Assembly (NCBI GenBank): GCA_964429135.1
Contig: CAYSAU010000018.1
Location: forward strand, 1-64,000
DNA length: 64,000 bases
Direction of reading: 5' to 3'
Origin: CAZSDU01 sp964429135
GTDB taxonomy: Bacteria > Bacteroidota > Bacteroidia > Bacteroidales > FEN-979
In this document: one piece after another, positions 23,839-31,852 of the stretch
Layout: the number at the start of each line of letters is the position of its first letter
Position numbering within the stretch: position 1 is the first letter of the stretch
Program-made: the position numbers and the translations under genes
Notes under the pieces: generated by a model
What the model saw: the letters and a program-made list of their open reading frames with translations, nothing else
What the model was told of the DNA's origin: nothing
Databases searched by the model: none

Positions 23839-24857
23839 CGTCCATCCAATCCAAAGCAGATATCCATACGTTTGGATTTTTCGATTAAAGGATGATCAGC
23901 GGGAACAAGACGAAGTTTTCCCCCCACTTCAGACAGGGGAACAGAGGTAATGGTATTTCCTTTCAAGGAGACCATGTGACCGAATTTTTTCTGGGCGATC
24001 AGTTCAACGGCATGGGCGCCATAGCGGGTTGCCAGTATTCTATCCATAGGAGAGGGGCTTCCTCCGCGTTGAATATACCCGAGAATGGTTTCCCTGGTTT
24101 CCAATCCGGTCAGTTCACTGATGCTGCCGGAGATAAAACGTGCAGCAGATTCTCCTTTGGGTGTAGTAATCCCTTCTGCAACCACCACGATGGAATAGGG
24201 TTTTTTATTGATCGTTCTTTTTTTCAGGCATTTTGCCACAACGTGAATATCAAAATCAATTTCCGGTAGAAGGATGACATCTCCGCCACCGGCCATTCCG
24301 CTGTAAAGCGCAAGCCAGCCGGCATGATGGCCCATCACTTCAATGACCATGATGCGTTTATGACTGTTGGCTGTAGTATGAAGGCGGTCGATGGCATCGG
24401 TAGTGATCATTAGCGCGGAATCAAATCCGAAAGTGACATCTGTTCCCCATACATCATTGTCGATGGTTTTTGGAATTCCGATGACATTCAGACCTTCCCG
24501 GGAAAGCATGTCGGCCGTCCTTTGGGTGCCATTGCCTCCGATACAGACCAGGGCGTCCAGCCCCATTTCATGATAATGCTTTTTAATCAGTTTTGGTTTG
24601 TCAATAGCATTAAGGGAACTACCCTTTTTAAAAGGATTTTCTCGTGAAGTACCCAGAATGGTACCACCCAGAGTCAGTATTCCGGAAAGCTGGTTTTCAT
24701 CTAACTGAACATATTCCTGATTGATCAGTCCAAGAAATCCAGAGGAAATTCCGATCACCTCCATTCCATATTCCAGAATAGCAGTTTTTCCAACGCCCCG
24801 AATGGCCGCATTGATACCGGGACAGTCACCTCCGGCAGTAAGAATTCCGATTTTCAT
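23835..24857 (-). CDS. pfkA: 6-phosphofructokinase
   Basis: 340 residues. Phosphorylates fructose 6-phosphate in glycolysis. N-terminal GILTAGGDCPGINAAIRG binds the nucleotide. IGGNGTQRTADM carries Gly at the position that favours ATP over pyrophosphate, while PKTIDND has Lys at the second discriminating site. Catalytic Asp is in TIDND. The substrate loop is VIEVMGHHAGWLAL and the C-terminal motif is LGYIQRGGSPSPMDR. The G/K pair and GGN are, as I recall, normal for a clostridial-type ATP-PFK clade, so ATP is the likely phosphoryl donor. It is 7 bp downstream of the coiled-coil membrane protein gene on the same strand. Confidence 0.93.
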   Translation of the reverse strand: MKIGILTAGGDCPGINAAIRGVGKTAILEYGMEVIGISSGFLGLINQEYVQLDENQLSGILTLGGTILGTSRENPFKKGSSLNAIDKPKLIKKHYHEMGLDALVCIGGNGTQRTADMLSREGLNVIGIPKTIDNDVWGTDVTFGFDSALMITTDAIDRLHTTANSHKRIMVIEVMGHHAGWLALYSGMAGGGDVILLPEIDFDIHVVAKCLKKRTINKKPYSIVVVAEGITTPKGESAARFISGSISELTGLETRETILGYIQRGGSPSPMDRILATRYGAHAVELIAQKKFGHMVSLKGNTITSVPLSEVGGKLRLVPADHPLIEKSKRMDICFGLDGR

Positions 24858-24864
24858 CTTTGAA

Positions 24865-25764
24865 TTATTTCAGTTCAAAACGGCCTTCACCGATTTCTTT
24901 GCCATCTACGAAAACCGAAACGGAATATTTCCCTTTCATGGCGGGTTTGTCATTGTCTTTCTTGGTCCAGTCCAGGCAAAGATTAATGGCCTTTCCTTCG
25001 TAGGAAATATCTTCCCTGAGCGAATAAGGCAGAGTTTGTCCGTTGAAAATAAAGGTGTCGTATTTGCTTTTGGTTACGATCACATCATCGGGTCGTTTGA
25101 TGCTCACGAAAACCATTTTCTTACCTGGGTTAACCAGAGGATTTTCACTCAGGGTGAAGCATACCCTGAGGCGGTCGGTACGGTTAGCCTTATCGGTCAG
25201 TTGTTCTTTATTGCCACCGGATTTCAGCTTGAATGCCCTGACGTTAACATCATATGCTTTGATATAGGCAGCCTGGTTCATTTTTTCGGTCAGTGCTTCT
25301 TTGTCTTTCATCAGGCTGGTGTTACGATTCTGTTCTGTTTTAACCTCCTGACGAATCCTTTCATTTTCAACGGTCAGCTGGCGGTTAACGGTATACAGGG
25401 AATCCATCTGGTGCACATAACCCTGTGCAATGGCTTGTAACATGGCCAGTTTTTTGCGAATTTTATTATATTCCCATTGGGTATCCAGGAGTTTTTTTAT
25501 TTCTATAGCGTTTTTCTGGATAATGCTGTCCTTGGTGGCCAGAGAATCGGACAATGCCCCATAAGAAACTTTGATTTTATTGTGCTCTTTCATCAGGGAA
25601 TCCAGTTCCTGCTGCAATTCTGTTTTCTCGCTTTCCTTTTCTTTTACCAGCCGCATCAGTTGCGATCGCTGGATGATAAGCCAGAAGATCAGGATCAGGA
25701 TAAGAATGGCAAGGATGGATAAGTAGATTTTATAATTCCGGGAGCTTGATGTTTGCTCTTCCAT
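24865..25764 (-). CDS. Single-pass membrane protein with long coiled coil, unknown function
   Basis: 299 residues. A short cytosolic N-terminus is followed by the helix IYLSILAILILILIFWLIIQ (about 13-32). A coiled coil runs from about 33 to 165 (LMRLVKEKESEKTELQQELDSLMKEHNKI and further heptads). A compact C-terminal beta-rich domain follows (about 170-299: YDVNVRAFKLKSGGNKEQLT, LRVCFTLSENPLVNPGKK, PDDVIVTK, GKYSVSVFVDGKEIGEGRFELK). I do not recognise the family with confidence. The layout resembles periplasmic or cytosolic envelope-spanning adaptor proteins conserved in Bacteroidota. It precedes pfkA by 7 bp and may share its transcript. Confidence 0.75.
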   Translation of the reverse strand: MEEQTSSSRNYKIYLSILAILILILIFWLIIQRSQLMRLVKEKESEKTELQQELDSLMKEHNKIKVSYGALSDSLATKDSIIQKNAIEIKKLLDTQWEYNKIRKKLAMLQAIAQGYVHQMDSLYTVNRQLTVENERIRQEVKTEQNRNTSLMKDKEALTEKMNQAAYIKAYDVNVRAFKLKSGGNKEQLTDKANRTDRLRVCFTLSENPLVNPGKKMVFVSIKRPDDVIVTKSKYDTFIFNGQTLPYSLREDISYEGKAINLCLDWTKKDNDKPAMKGKYSVSVFVDGKEIGEGRFELK

Positions 25765-25792
25765 AAAACATGTTTTTACAGTATTATAGCTG

Positions 25793-25800
25793 CAAATATA
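25793..25800 (-). promoter_or_regulatory. Predicted -7 box of the coiled-coil protein gene
   Basis: TATATTTG on the minus strand, 28 bp before ATG 25764. It begins directly after the terminator of the upstream gene, whose T-rich tail contributes to the box. Confidence 0.4.
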
Positions 25801-25804
25801 AAAT

Positions 25805-25839
25805 AAAAACAGGATACCTTATTCAGATATCCTGTTTTT
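25805..25839 (-). terminator. Intrinsic terminator of the C69 dipeptidase gene
   Basis: Perfect 12-bp stem (AAAAACAGGATA at 25805-25816 with TATCCTGTTTTT at 25828-25839) and an 11-nt loop, 16 bp after the dipeptidase stop. On the minus strand the stem runs into a T-rich tract. On the plus strand it also ends in Ts, so it could work both ways. Confidence 0.85.
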
Positions 25840-25854
25840 TCGGGGTAGTAAAAA

Positions 25855-27537
25855 TCAGTGACCGGAGGGGCCAGTTTGCAGAATGACATCTCCGTGTTGC
25901 TTCACGATTTCACGCAACCACCATTCAGGGTAACCTGGTTGGGAAGGCATCAGTGGAATCCCATAGCCATTGGTTTCAAATTTACCGTCTTTTTCTTTTT
26001 TAATATTACCGTCAATATATTTCACCAGAAGGTATTGAAATAATTCCTGCCATCTTTTCACGGTGGCATCTCCGGTTTTAACGGAATAATCGGTCAGGTA
26101 TTTCCGGGCAGCGCTTTTATCGGTTTTAAAAAGTTCTGCTGCTTTTTTATCTACATCAGCAGTTTCTGAAAAAAATCTGGTTTCAAGTTCACGTTGTACC
26201 GGCTGAATGTCTTTGATCATATAATTATATCGGGAATAAGCCCAGTTGGAAACCAGGCTGAATGTCCAGAAGGCAGAAGTCGGCGAAAACGTCAACATAT
26301 CTCCGTTGCCAGCGGCAAAGGAATGAGGAACCTTCGTGATGCCACAATACATAGGAGTGAAAACTGTAGTATAAGTATCATCAACACCGAACCAGAAAAT
26401 GCCCCCTATGGGATCAGGAAGCCAGGAACGGCTCTGGGCCACAAATACAAATCCCGTTTGTTGGGTAGAAGTAGCACGTTCATGAACATAGTTAACACTA
26501 TCCACTTTCCAGGTCATGGGGCGCCAGCGGTAAGGACATTGAAAAGGACCGGCACCGATGTCGTAAGTCATATCCATCTTTGTCCCTTCGTAATGGTCGC
26601 GCATGAGTTCCATGACATCGTGGACGGAGATTTTTTTATCCGGCTTGATCCATAGCGGCATACGGTTCTGTGTATAACCCCATTTCCCTTGGATAAGATG
26701 CCCCATGGCATAATTTTCATATTGTCCCATATTGGCATTCACTCGGTTGAACATTGCCCAAACCCTGGCCTCGCAGGCACGGGCACCGCTGAAAGTGACA
26801 GGAGCATAGGTGTCGGAAAAGCTGAATTCTGCATCGCTACCGTCGAACCAGCCTTTTTCACGGGCAAAGCTGATGACATCTGGAGAATAGATACAGTTTT
26901 CAGGATCATTGAGTGGAAATTGCGTGATTCTGGCTTGATTGGCATGCCCGCTGATGTAGCCATCGGGAATGCGCAGAGCTACCCATACAGCTCCTTTTTG
27001 GCCTTCACCCTTGCCAATCATTTCCAGAATCCAGGCTTCATTAGGATCAGAAATTGAAAAAGATTCACCTTCACTGGCATATCCATAAGAAGCAACCAGG
27101 TCCCCCATCACTTGAATGGCTTCCCTGGCATTCTTTGCACGCTGGAGGGAGAAATATATCAAAGTGCCATAATCCACTATGCCTCCTTTTTGAGTCTGCA
27201 ATTCATCCCGTCCTCCGAAAGTGGTCTCGCCAACGGCAAGCTGGTGTTCATTCATATTCCCCACCACGGAATAAGTATGTCTTACCTGGGGAATTTTTCC
27301 CAGGGGCTTATGGGTATCCCATTCAATCACATCAACCATAGTTCCGGCAGGATAATCCCGGGCTGGCCAGAAATAAAGTTCCCCATAGAGCTGATGGGAA
27401 TCAGCCGAATAGGTGATCATCACCGAACCATCAACAGAAGCTCCTTTGGTAATGATAAAATTAGTACATGCAAGGGTGTGGGAATGAAAGCCGATCACCA
27501 GCAATAACAGGAGGAAAGAGATGATTATTTTTCGCAT
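25855..27537 (-). CDS. C69-family dipeptidase (secreted Ntn hydrolase)
   Basis: 560 residues from ATG 27537. The signal peptide MRKIIISFLLLLLVIGFHSH precedes TLAC-TNFIITKGASVDGSV. In C69 enzymes the Cys exposed after removal of the leader is the N-terminal nucleophile. Other family marks are ITYSADSH, the EWDTHKPLG stretch, VVGNMNEHQLAVGETTFGG and DPNEAWILEMIGKGEG. It probably cleaves dipeptides in the periplasm or outside the cell for peptide nutrition. An upstream start would add a 24-residue non-signal extension and was rejected. It is divergent from the barrel-protein operon and ends at a strong terminator. Confidence 0.88.
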   Translation of the reverse strand: MRKIIISFLLLLLVIGFHSHTLACTNFIITKGASVDGSVMITYSADSHQLYGELYFWPARDYPAGTMVDVIEWDTHKPLGKIPQVRHTYSVVGNMNEHQLAVGETTFGGRDELQTQKGGIVDYGTLIYFSLQRAKNAREAIQVMGDLVASYGYASEGESFSISDPNEAWILEMIGKGEGQKGAVWVALRIPDGYISGHANQARITQFPLNDPENCIYSPDVISFAREKGWFDGSDAEFSFSDTYAPVTFSGARACEARVWAMFNRVNANMGQYENYAMGHLIQGKWGYTQNRMPLWIKPDKKISVHDVMELMRDHYEGTKMDMTYDIGAGPFQCPYRWRPMTWKVDSVNYVHERATSTQQTGFVFVAQSRSWLPDPIGGIFWFGVDDTYTTVFTPMYCGITKVPHSFAAGNGDMLTFSPTSAFWTFSLVSNWAYSRYNYMIKDIQPVQRELETRFFSETADVDKKAAELFKTDKSAARKYLTDYSVKTGDATVKRWQELFQYLLVKYIDGNIKKEKDGKFETNGYGIPLMPSQPGYPEWWLREIVKQHGDVILQTGPSGH

Positions 27538-27606
27538 AAAAACATTTAATTTAATGAATAAAAAAGTTTCTGTGTCCTTCACCATAACAGATAAGGATAA
27601 CGCTTG

Positions 27607-27625
27607 CAAAAATACACTAAATTTG
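27607..27625. promoter_or_regulatory. Divergent -7 boxes: C69 dipeptidase (minus) and barrel operon (plus)
   Basis: TATTTTTG on the minus strand (27614-27607) and TAAATTTG on the plus strand (27618-27625) are three bases apart. Starts are 70 bp away (27537) and 19 bp away (27645). Neither has an ideal -33 element. Two polymerases could not occupy the site together. Confidence 0.4.
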
Positions 27626-27644
27626 TAGTCCTAAAAGCATCTTT

Positions 27645-28415
27645 ATGAAAAAAGCAGTTGTCTTCCTCTGCTTCTGTTTGTCGTTATCCTCATTGTTTTC
27701 ACAGACAACCCAAGCGCCTGTTGTCAAAACGACCATCAATAAAAATATGGCGCTTGAGTTTACAGCCGGTTATGCCGTTTCCTTTGGAAATTATTCTAAC
27801 ACGGATTCCACCAACAAGAAATCAGGTTATGCGGGAAACGGTTGGATAGCCCAGTTTACGTTTGATTGGATGGGGAATAATAATTTCGGGCTTGCGATTC
27901 AGTACACTTTTCAGCAAAACCAACTGAAAACTGCCGCAAAAAACATTATCCCTGACGGAACCCGCTATCCTTTAGGGGATGGAGCATGGTCAAATCATTA
28001 CCTCATGGCTGGACCGGTATTTCTGAAATCATTCAATAATATAAGCCTTGATGTAAAATTACTCGGTGGTGTCCTCCTGGCTTCAAGCTCCAATTTTAAC
28101 CTCACGGAGATCATAGATTCCATAAATTACCAGAATGTTCATGGAATAGGAACAGGTTTCGCCTATCAATTTTCTGTAGGACTCGGATACACGATTTCGG
28201 ATCATTTTACGTTAAAACTAAATCTGGGAATTTTGGGAGGATGGCCGGGTTTAAAAAAGCAATTCGGATCCAGGCTTATCGGTTATGAAGAATATATTGA
28301 TCCGGTGACAGGGATAAAATATGAAAAACCCATCTATTCTGCTCCGATTGAATATTCCATCAAAAAAGTCGTCATGACCTTGAATCCATCTCTGGGCGTT
28401 ATTTTCAGGTTTTAA
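27645..28415 (+). CDS. Outer-membrane beta-barrel protein
   Basis: 256 residues. Signal peptide MKKAVVFLCFCLSLSSLFSQ, then alternating amphipathic strands: ALEFTAGYAVSFGNYSN, WIAQFTFDWMGNNNFGLAIQYTF, SNHYLMAGPVFLKSF, ISLDVKLLGGVLLASS, YQFSVGLGYTISDHFTLKLNLGILGGWPG, and a last strand ending in aromatic Phe (PSLGVIFRF). Closing on Phe is the classic signal for outer-membrane assembly by BamA. About eight strands are likely. The substrate or role is unknown. First gene of a four-gene run with a second barrel, waaA and a phosphatase. Confidence 0.8.
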   Translation: MKKAVVFLCFCLSLSSLFSQTTQAPVVKTTINKNMALEFTAGYAVSFGNYSNTDSTNKKSGYAGNGWIAQFTFDWMGNNNFGLAIQYTFQQNQLKTAAKNIIPDGTRYPLGDGAWSNHYLMAGPVFLKSFNNISLDVKLLGGVLLASSSNFNLTEIIDSINYQNVHGIGTGFAYQFSVGLGYTISDHFTLKLNLGILGGWPGLKKQFGSRLIGYEEYIDPVTGIKYEKPIYSAPIEYSIKKVVMTLNPSLGVIFRF

Positions 28416-28424
28416 ATCTGCATT

Positions 28425-29186
28425 ATGTACCGAAAGTTAGCATGCTATTTTTTTTTCATCTTTATTTTTTTTGATGAACTGTCAGCTCAGGTGAGCATCC
28501 GTGATTCTGCCATCGGGACGTCCCTGGTTTATGCCACTTATTCCTATCAGTTTCCGGGAGGGGATCTGGCCAAACGTTTCGGCTCAAACTCAAGTATTGG
28601 CGGCGGCTTTTTATATAAAACAAAATCAAACTGGCTGATCGGTGCAGAAGGGAATTTCCTTTTTGGGCAATCGGTCAAGAACTCAGATTCCTTGCTGATG
28701 AATATCACCAATAAGGATGGGTTTGTCATTGACGCCAACGGAATGATAGCGGATATTGTGTATTATGAGCGGGGTTTCAGTTTTTACGCCAAATTCGGGA
28801 AGCTTATTCCCCTGCTTTCCCCCAACCCGAATTCGGGGTTTCTGATCATGCTTGGCGGTGGTTACCTCCAAAACAAAATCCGTATCCATAATCCGGGGAA
28901 CACTGCGCCCCAGTTACTGGGGGATTATAAAAAAGGATACGACCACCTCAACGGAGGCATTTCCCTCACAGCTTCTCTCGGTTACCTTTACCTTGGGAAT
29001 ACCCGCCTGCTTAACTTTTACGTGGGTTTTGAATTTATTCAGGCCTGGACAAAAAGCATGAGGGCCTATAATTTTGACACCGAAAAAGCGGATAATACAA
29101 AATACAACAGCCAGTTTTATGGTCTCAAAGTGTGCTGGATGATTCCACTCTTTCAAAGAACACCCAAGGAATATTATGTATATTAA
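28425..29186 (+). CDS. Outer-membrane beta-barrel protein next to waaA
   Basis: 253 residues. Signal MYRKLACYFFFIFIFFDELSAQ. Strands include GTSLVYATYSYQFPGGDL, SSIGGGFLYKTKSNWLIGAEGNFLFG, FSFYAKFGKLIPL, SGFLIMLGGGYLQNKIRIHN, GGISLTASLGYLYLGNTRLLNFYVGFEFIQAWT and QFYGLKVCWMIPLFQ. The PLFQRTPKEYYVY tail places the last strand just before the end. Proteins of this type sit beside waaA in other Bacteroidota as far as I recall. Together with waaA this suggests an envelope-assembly role. It starts 9 bp after the previous barrel gene, so the two are cotranscribed. Confidence 0.8.
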   Translation: MYRKLACYFFFIFIFFDELSAQVSIRDSAIGTSLVYATYSYQFPGGDLAKRFGSNSSIGGGFLYKTKSNWLIGAEGNFLFGQSVKNSDSLLMNITNKDGFVIDANGMIADIVYYERGFSFYAKFGKLIPLLSPNPNSGFLIMLGGGYLQNKIRIHNPGNTAPQLLGDYKKGYDHLNGGISLTASLGYLYLGNTRLLNFYVGFEFIQAWTKSMRAYNFDTEKADNTKYNSQFYGLKVCWMIPLFQRTPKEYYVY

Positions 29187-29203
29187 CCCCAGCGCTGAAA
29201 CCC

Positions 29204-30454
29204 ATGCGAATAGTTTATTCTGCAGTTATTTTTTTTTACGGAATTTTACTGCAGATAGCAGCATTGTTTAATCCAAAAGCAAGTTTCTGGGTAAAGGGGC
29301 GTAAGCAATGGAAAGAAAAGCTTACCCGTGCCTTGGAAGAAAACACATTTCAGCACACACCGATTATCTGGTTCCATGTTTCTTCATTGGGAGAATTTGA
29401 ACAGGGAAGGCCGGTGATAGAAGCCTTGAAAAAAAATAATCCTGAAAGAAAAATTTTCCTGACCTTCTTTTCTCCTTCAGGATATGAGATCAGAAAAAAG
29501 TATGAATATGCCGATCTTGTTTTCTATCTTCCCCTTGATACTGTTGCAAATGCAAAATTTCTGATAGAAGCGGTCAGACCATCCATGGTTTTTTTTATTA
29601 AATATGATTTCTGGTTCAATTATCTTTTCGAACTCTATCAAGAAAAAATACCGGTTTTCTTTATCTCCGCAATATTCCGCGGTGATCAGTATTTTTTTAA
29701 ATGGTATGCTGCCTGGTTTCGCAGGCAGTTGTCACTGGTAAGCTGGTTTTTTGTCCAGAATGAATCCTCCCTTCAATTATTGTTTTCTATAGGTATTAAC
29801 CAGGCAAGTCTTGTCGGCGATACCCGCTTCGACAGGGTTTATGCCATTTCCCGGGTGAAAAAGGACTTTCCGCTTATCCGGAAATTTTGCGGGGAAGGGA
29901 AGATATTTCTTGGTGGCAGTACCTGGAAAGAGGATGAAGCAGTTATTGTTTCCCTGGCCGAGGCAGGAATTCCCGGGATGAAATTTATCATTGCCCCTCA
30001 TGATACCGGCCTTGGAAGGGTGAATGCCGTTATGCTTTCTTTTTCCGGAAAAAAAGTGTTAAAGTATTCTGAAATCAATGAAGAAAATGCTGCTTCTGCC
30101 GATATTCTGATCATTGACAATGTCGGCATACTGAACCAGCTTTATCAGTATGCTTCTTTTGCTTTTATCGGGGGCGGCTTCGGAAACGGTATCCATAACA
30201 TCCAGGAGCCTGTTACCTTTGGGGTACCGGTATTTTTCGGGCCAAATTTTCATAAATTCAGGGAAGCAGCGGAACTCGTGGAACTGGGCGGGGCATATTG
30301 TATTCAAGAACCGCAGATCCTCATTCAAACCATCAGGGAACTTCTGGCAGATCCCAACCGCTACCGTCAGGTTTCGTCCATCTGTCTTCAGTATGTGGAA
30401 GAGAACAGGGGGGCGACGGATAAAATCATGACTTTTATACAGCAACATGATTAA
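29204..30454 (+). CDS. waaA: 3-deoxy-D-manno-octulosonic acid (Kdo) transferase
   Basis: 416 residues from ATG 29204 (MRIVYSAVIFFYGILLQIAALFNPKA, a membrane-anchor start). Adds Kdo to lipid A precursor at the inner membrane. GT30 features: IIWFHVSSLGEFEQGRPVIEAL with the catalytic Glu, LTFFSPSGYEIRK, FLPLDT-like FYLPLDTVANA, FVQNESS, GDTRFDRV, and the C-terminal GT-B part FAFIGGGFGNGIHNIQEPVTFGVPVFFGPNF. An upstream in-frame start lies inside the barrel gene and was rejected. The phosphatase gene begins 8 bp before its stop. Confidence 0.95.
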   Translation: MRIVYSAVIFFYGILLQIAALFNPKASFWVKGRKQWKEKLTRALEENTFQHTPIIWFHVSSLGEFEQGRPVIEALKKNNPERKIFLTFFSPSGYEIRKKYEYADLVFYLPLDTVANAKFLIEAVRPSMVFFIKYDFWFNYLFELYQEKIPVFFISAIFRGDQYFFKWYAAWFRRQLSLVSWFFVQNESSLQLLFSIGINQASLVGDTRFDRVYAISRVKKDFPLIRKFCGEGKIFLGGSTWKEDEAVIVSLAEAGIPGMKFIIAPHDTGLGRVNAVMLSFSGKKVLKYSEINEENAASADILIIDNVGILNQLYQYASFAFIGGGFGNGIHNIQEPVTFGVPVFFGPNFHKFREAAELVELGGAYCIQEPQILIQTIRELLADPNRYRQVSSICLQYVEENRGATDKIMTFIQQHD

Positions 30455-31145
30455 TCGATGGGTTATTGGCGATATCCACGGGTGTATCCATACCTTTCGT
30501 ACATTGGTTGAAAAACTGGAGCTTCAGGAAAATGACTGCCTTTACCTGCTGGGCGATTACATCGATCGCGGCATGGACAGCAGAGCTGTGATTGATTTTA
30601 TTTTTACCCTGAAGAAACAAGCTGCCTTTCAAGTGATTCCCCTGATGGGAAACCATGAATACATGCTGATGTATGCCCGGGAAGACCCAGCTTTTTTTCA
30701 ACTCTGGATGCTCAACAGCGGAATAACCACCCTTCGTGATTTTCATTTGATCTATGAGGGGCTCCCTGATCAATCGACCATTTCGAAAATACCTCGGGCA
30801 TATATGGATTTTTTCACAGGATTGAAGATGTACGAGGAAATCCCTGGGTTTTTTCTTTGCCATGGTTGTTTTGAAGGTAATGCCCCAAACCCTATTGACG
30901 ATACCAACTCCATGATCTGGGGACGCATTGAAAAGTATCCGGAGCATTTTCTTAAAGGAAATATTCTGGTTCACGGCCATACTCCCGCTTCCCTGGATGC
31001 CATCAGTAAAAACGTGGAAAATCCTTCGGCTAAAATCATCAACCTGGATGCAGGTTGTGTATATAAAAACACTCCTTTTCTGGGGAACCTGATTGCGCTG
31101 GAGCTTGGATCCCGCAGACTGGTCTGGCAAAAAAATATCGATTAG
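30447..31145 (+). CDS. Serine/threonine phosphatase-type metallophosphoesterase
   Basis: 232 residues. The PPP signature blocks are complete: VIGDIHGCIHTF, LLGDYIDRGMDS, PLMGNHEYMLM, then VHGHTPASLDA and INLDAGCVY. These give the two-metal centre and catalytic His. Size and motifs match bacterial PrpA/PrpB-like or diadenosine tetraphosphatase-like enzymes, and the substrate cannot be decided from sequence. It overlaps waaA by 8 bp, so it is translated from the barrel-waaA transcript. A link to LPS synthesis is possible but unproven. Confidence 0.9.
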   Translation: MINRWVIGDIHGCIHTFRTLVEKLELQENDCLYLLGDYIDRGMDSRAVIDFIFTLKKQAAFQVIPLMGNHEYMLMYAREDPAFFQLWMLNSGITTLRDFHLIYEGLPDQSTISKIPRAYMDFFTGLKMYEEIPGFFLCHGCFEGNAPNPIDDTNSMIWGRIEKYPEHFLKGNILVHGHTPASLDAISKNVENPSAKIINLDAGCVYKNTPFLGNLIALELGSRRLVWQKNID

Positions 31146-31180
31146 GAAATGAAAATTAGTCTTTTTTTATACTGTTTTTG

Positions 31181-31188
31181 TATCTTTG
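31181..31188 (+). promoter_or_regulatory. Predicted -7 box of the Tyr-rich lipoprotein gene
   Basis: TATCTTTG, 31 bp before ATG 31220, in a T-rich 74-bp gap after the phosphatase gene. No good -33 element seen. Confidence 0.4.
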
Positions 31189-31219
31189 ATCAACGAAACC
31201 AAATTCTAAAAACCGTGTT

Positions 31220-31852
31220 ATGAAAAAAATCAATTTTTTATTCTTTCTTGGACTCTTTACTGCCTTACTTTTAACATCTTGTAATCCGGTTACCCTGACT
31301 TCCTGGACCAACCCCAAAGAGCATAAAAAAATCGGCAATGTGGTCGTCTGGGCCATGTTTGACAAATTGGAGTATCAGAAACCTTTTGAACAACATTCCG
31401 CCAATTACTTTAACAGCAAAGGCTTTAAAGCCATGGAGTCCCTTGAATTCCTTTCTCCCACTGTGAAATATGAGTTGAATGACATTGAGAAAAAATTTGA
31501 CAGCCTTGGGGTGGACGGTATTCTTATCGTGACCTATAAGGGTACGGAAAAATCCCAGAGTTATATTCCTCCCTCCACGACGGTTTACCCCGATTATTAT
31601 TACAATTATTATAATTACTATAACTGGGGATATCCCATTTATGGATATGGCGGAAATGTAGTGACTACCGGCGGTTACTGGGTTACGACCTCCACGGTGA
31701 ACCTCAGGGCCAACCTTTACGATAATTCAAACAATGCTTTGATCTGGACAGCCGATATCTCCGTGGATGACCCAAACTATCTTGATGAGGTCAGCTACAG
31801 GATTGCTTCACAGATATATGCCGACTGGCAAAAAAACGGATTACTCAAATAG
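31220..31852 (+). CDS. Lipoprotein with tyrosine-rich turn, DUF4136-like
   Basis: 210 residues. Signal MKKINFLFFLGLFTALLLTSC with lipobox LTSC. The mature domain alternates strands and helices: NVVVWAMFDKLEYQKPFEQHSANYFNSKGFKAM, LGVDGILIVTYKG, STVNLRANLYDNSNNALIWTADISVDDP and SYRIASQIYADWQKNGLLK. This resembles DUF4136/LPP20-type periplasmic lipoproteins, a weak assignment. Between them is PDYYYNYYNYYNWGYPIYGY, with 10 Tyr in 20 residues, probably an exposed aromatic loop. The gene ends overlapping the convergent mqnC by 8 bp. The role is unknown. Confidence 0.75.
   Translation: MKKINFLFFLGLFTALLLTSCNPVTLTSWTNPKEHKKIGNVVVWAMFDKLEYQKPFEQHSANYFNSKGFKAMESLEFLSPTVKYELNDIEKKFDSLGVDGILIVTYKGTEKSQSYIPPSTTVYPDYYYNYYNYYNWGYPIYGYGGNVVTTGGYWVTTSTVNLRANLYDNSNNALIWTADISVDDPNYLDEVSYRIASQIYADWQKNGLLK

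Noticed and set aside
23835..24857. Unusual GGN motif and mixed ATP/PPi determinants in PfkA as a novelty
   Set aside because: The combination GGNGT plus PKTIDND is, as I recall, normal for a clade of ATP-dependent phosphofructokinases found in clostridia, so it is noted in the annotation only.
24721..25440. 239-codon open frame on the plus strand opposite pfkA and the coiled-coil gene
   Set aside because: It spans the junction of two well-supported minus-strand genes, has no recognisable family, signal or start context, and its composition is that expected from the complement of a Lys/Glu-rich coiled coil.
30435..31130. 231-codon minus-strand frame over the metallophosphoesterase gene
   Set aside because: It lies exactly antisense to a gene with complete PPP motifs, and its translation shows no domain.
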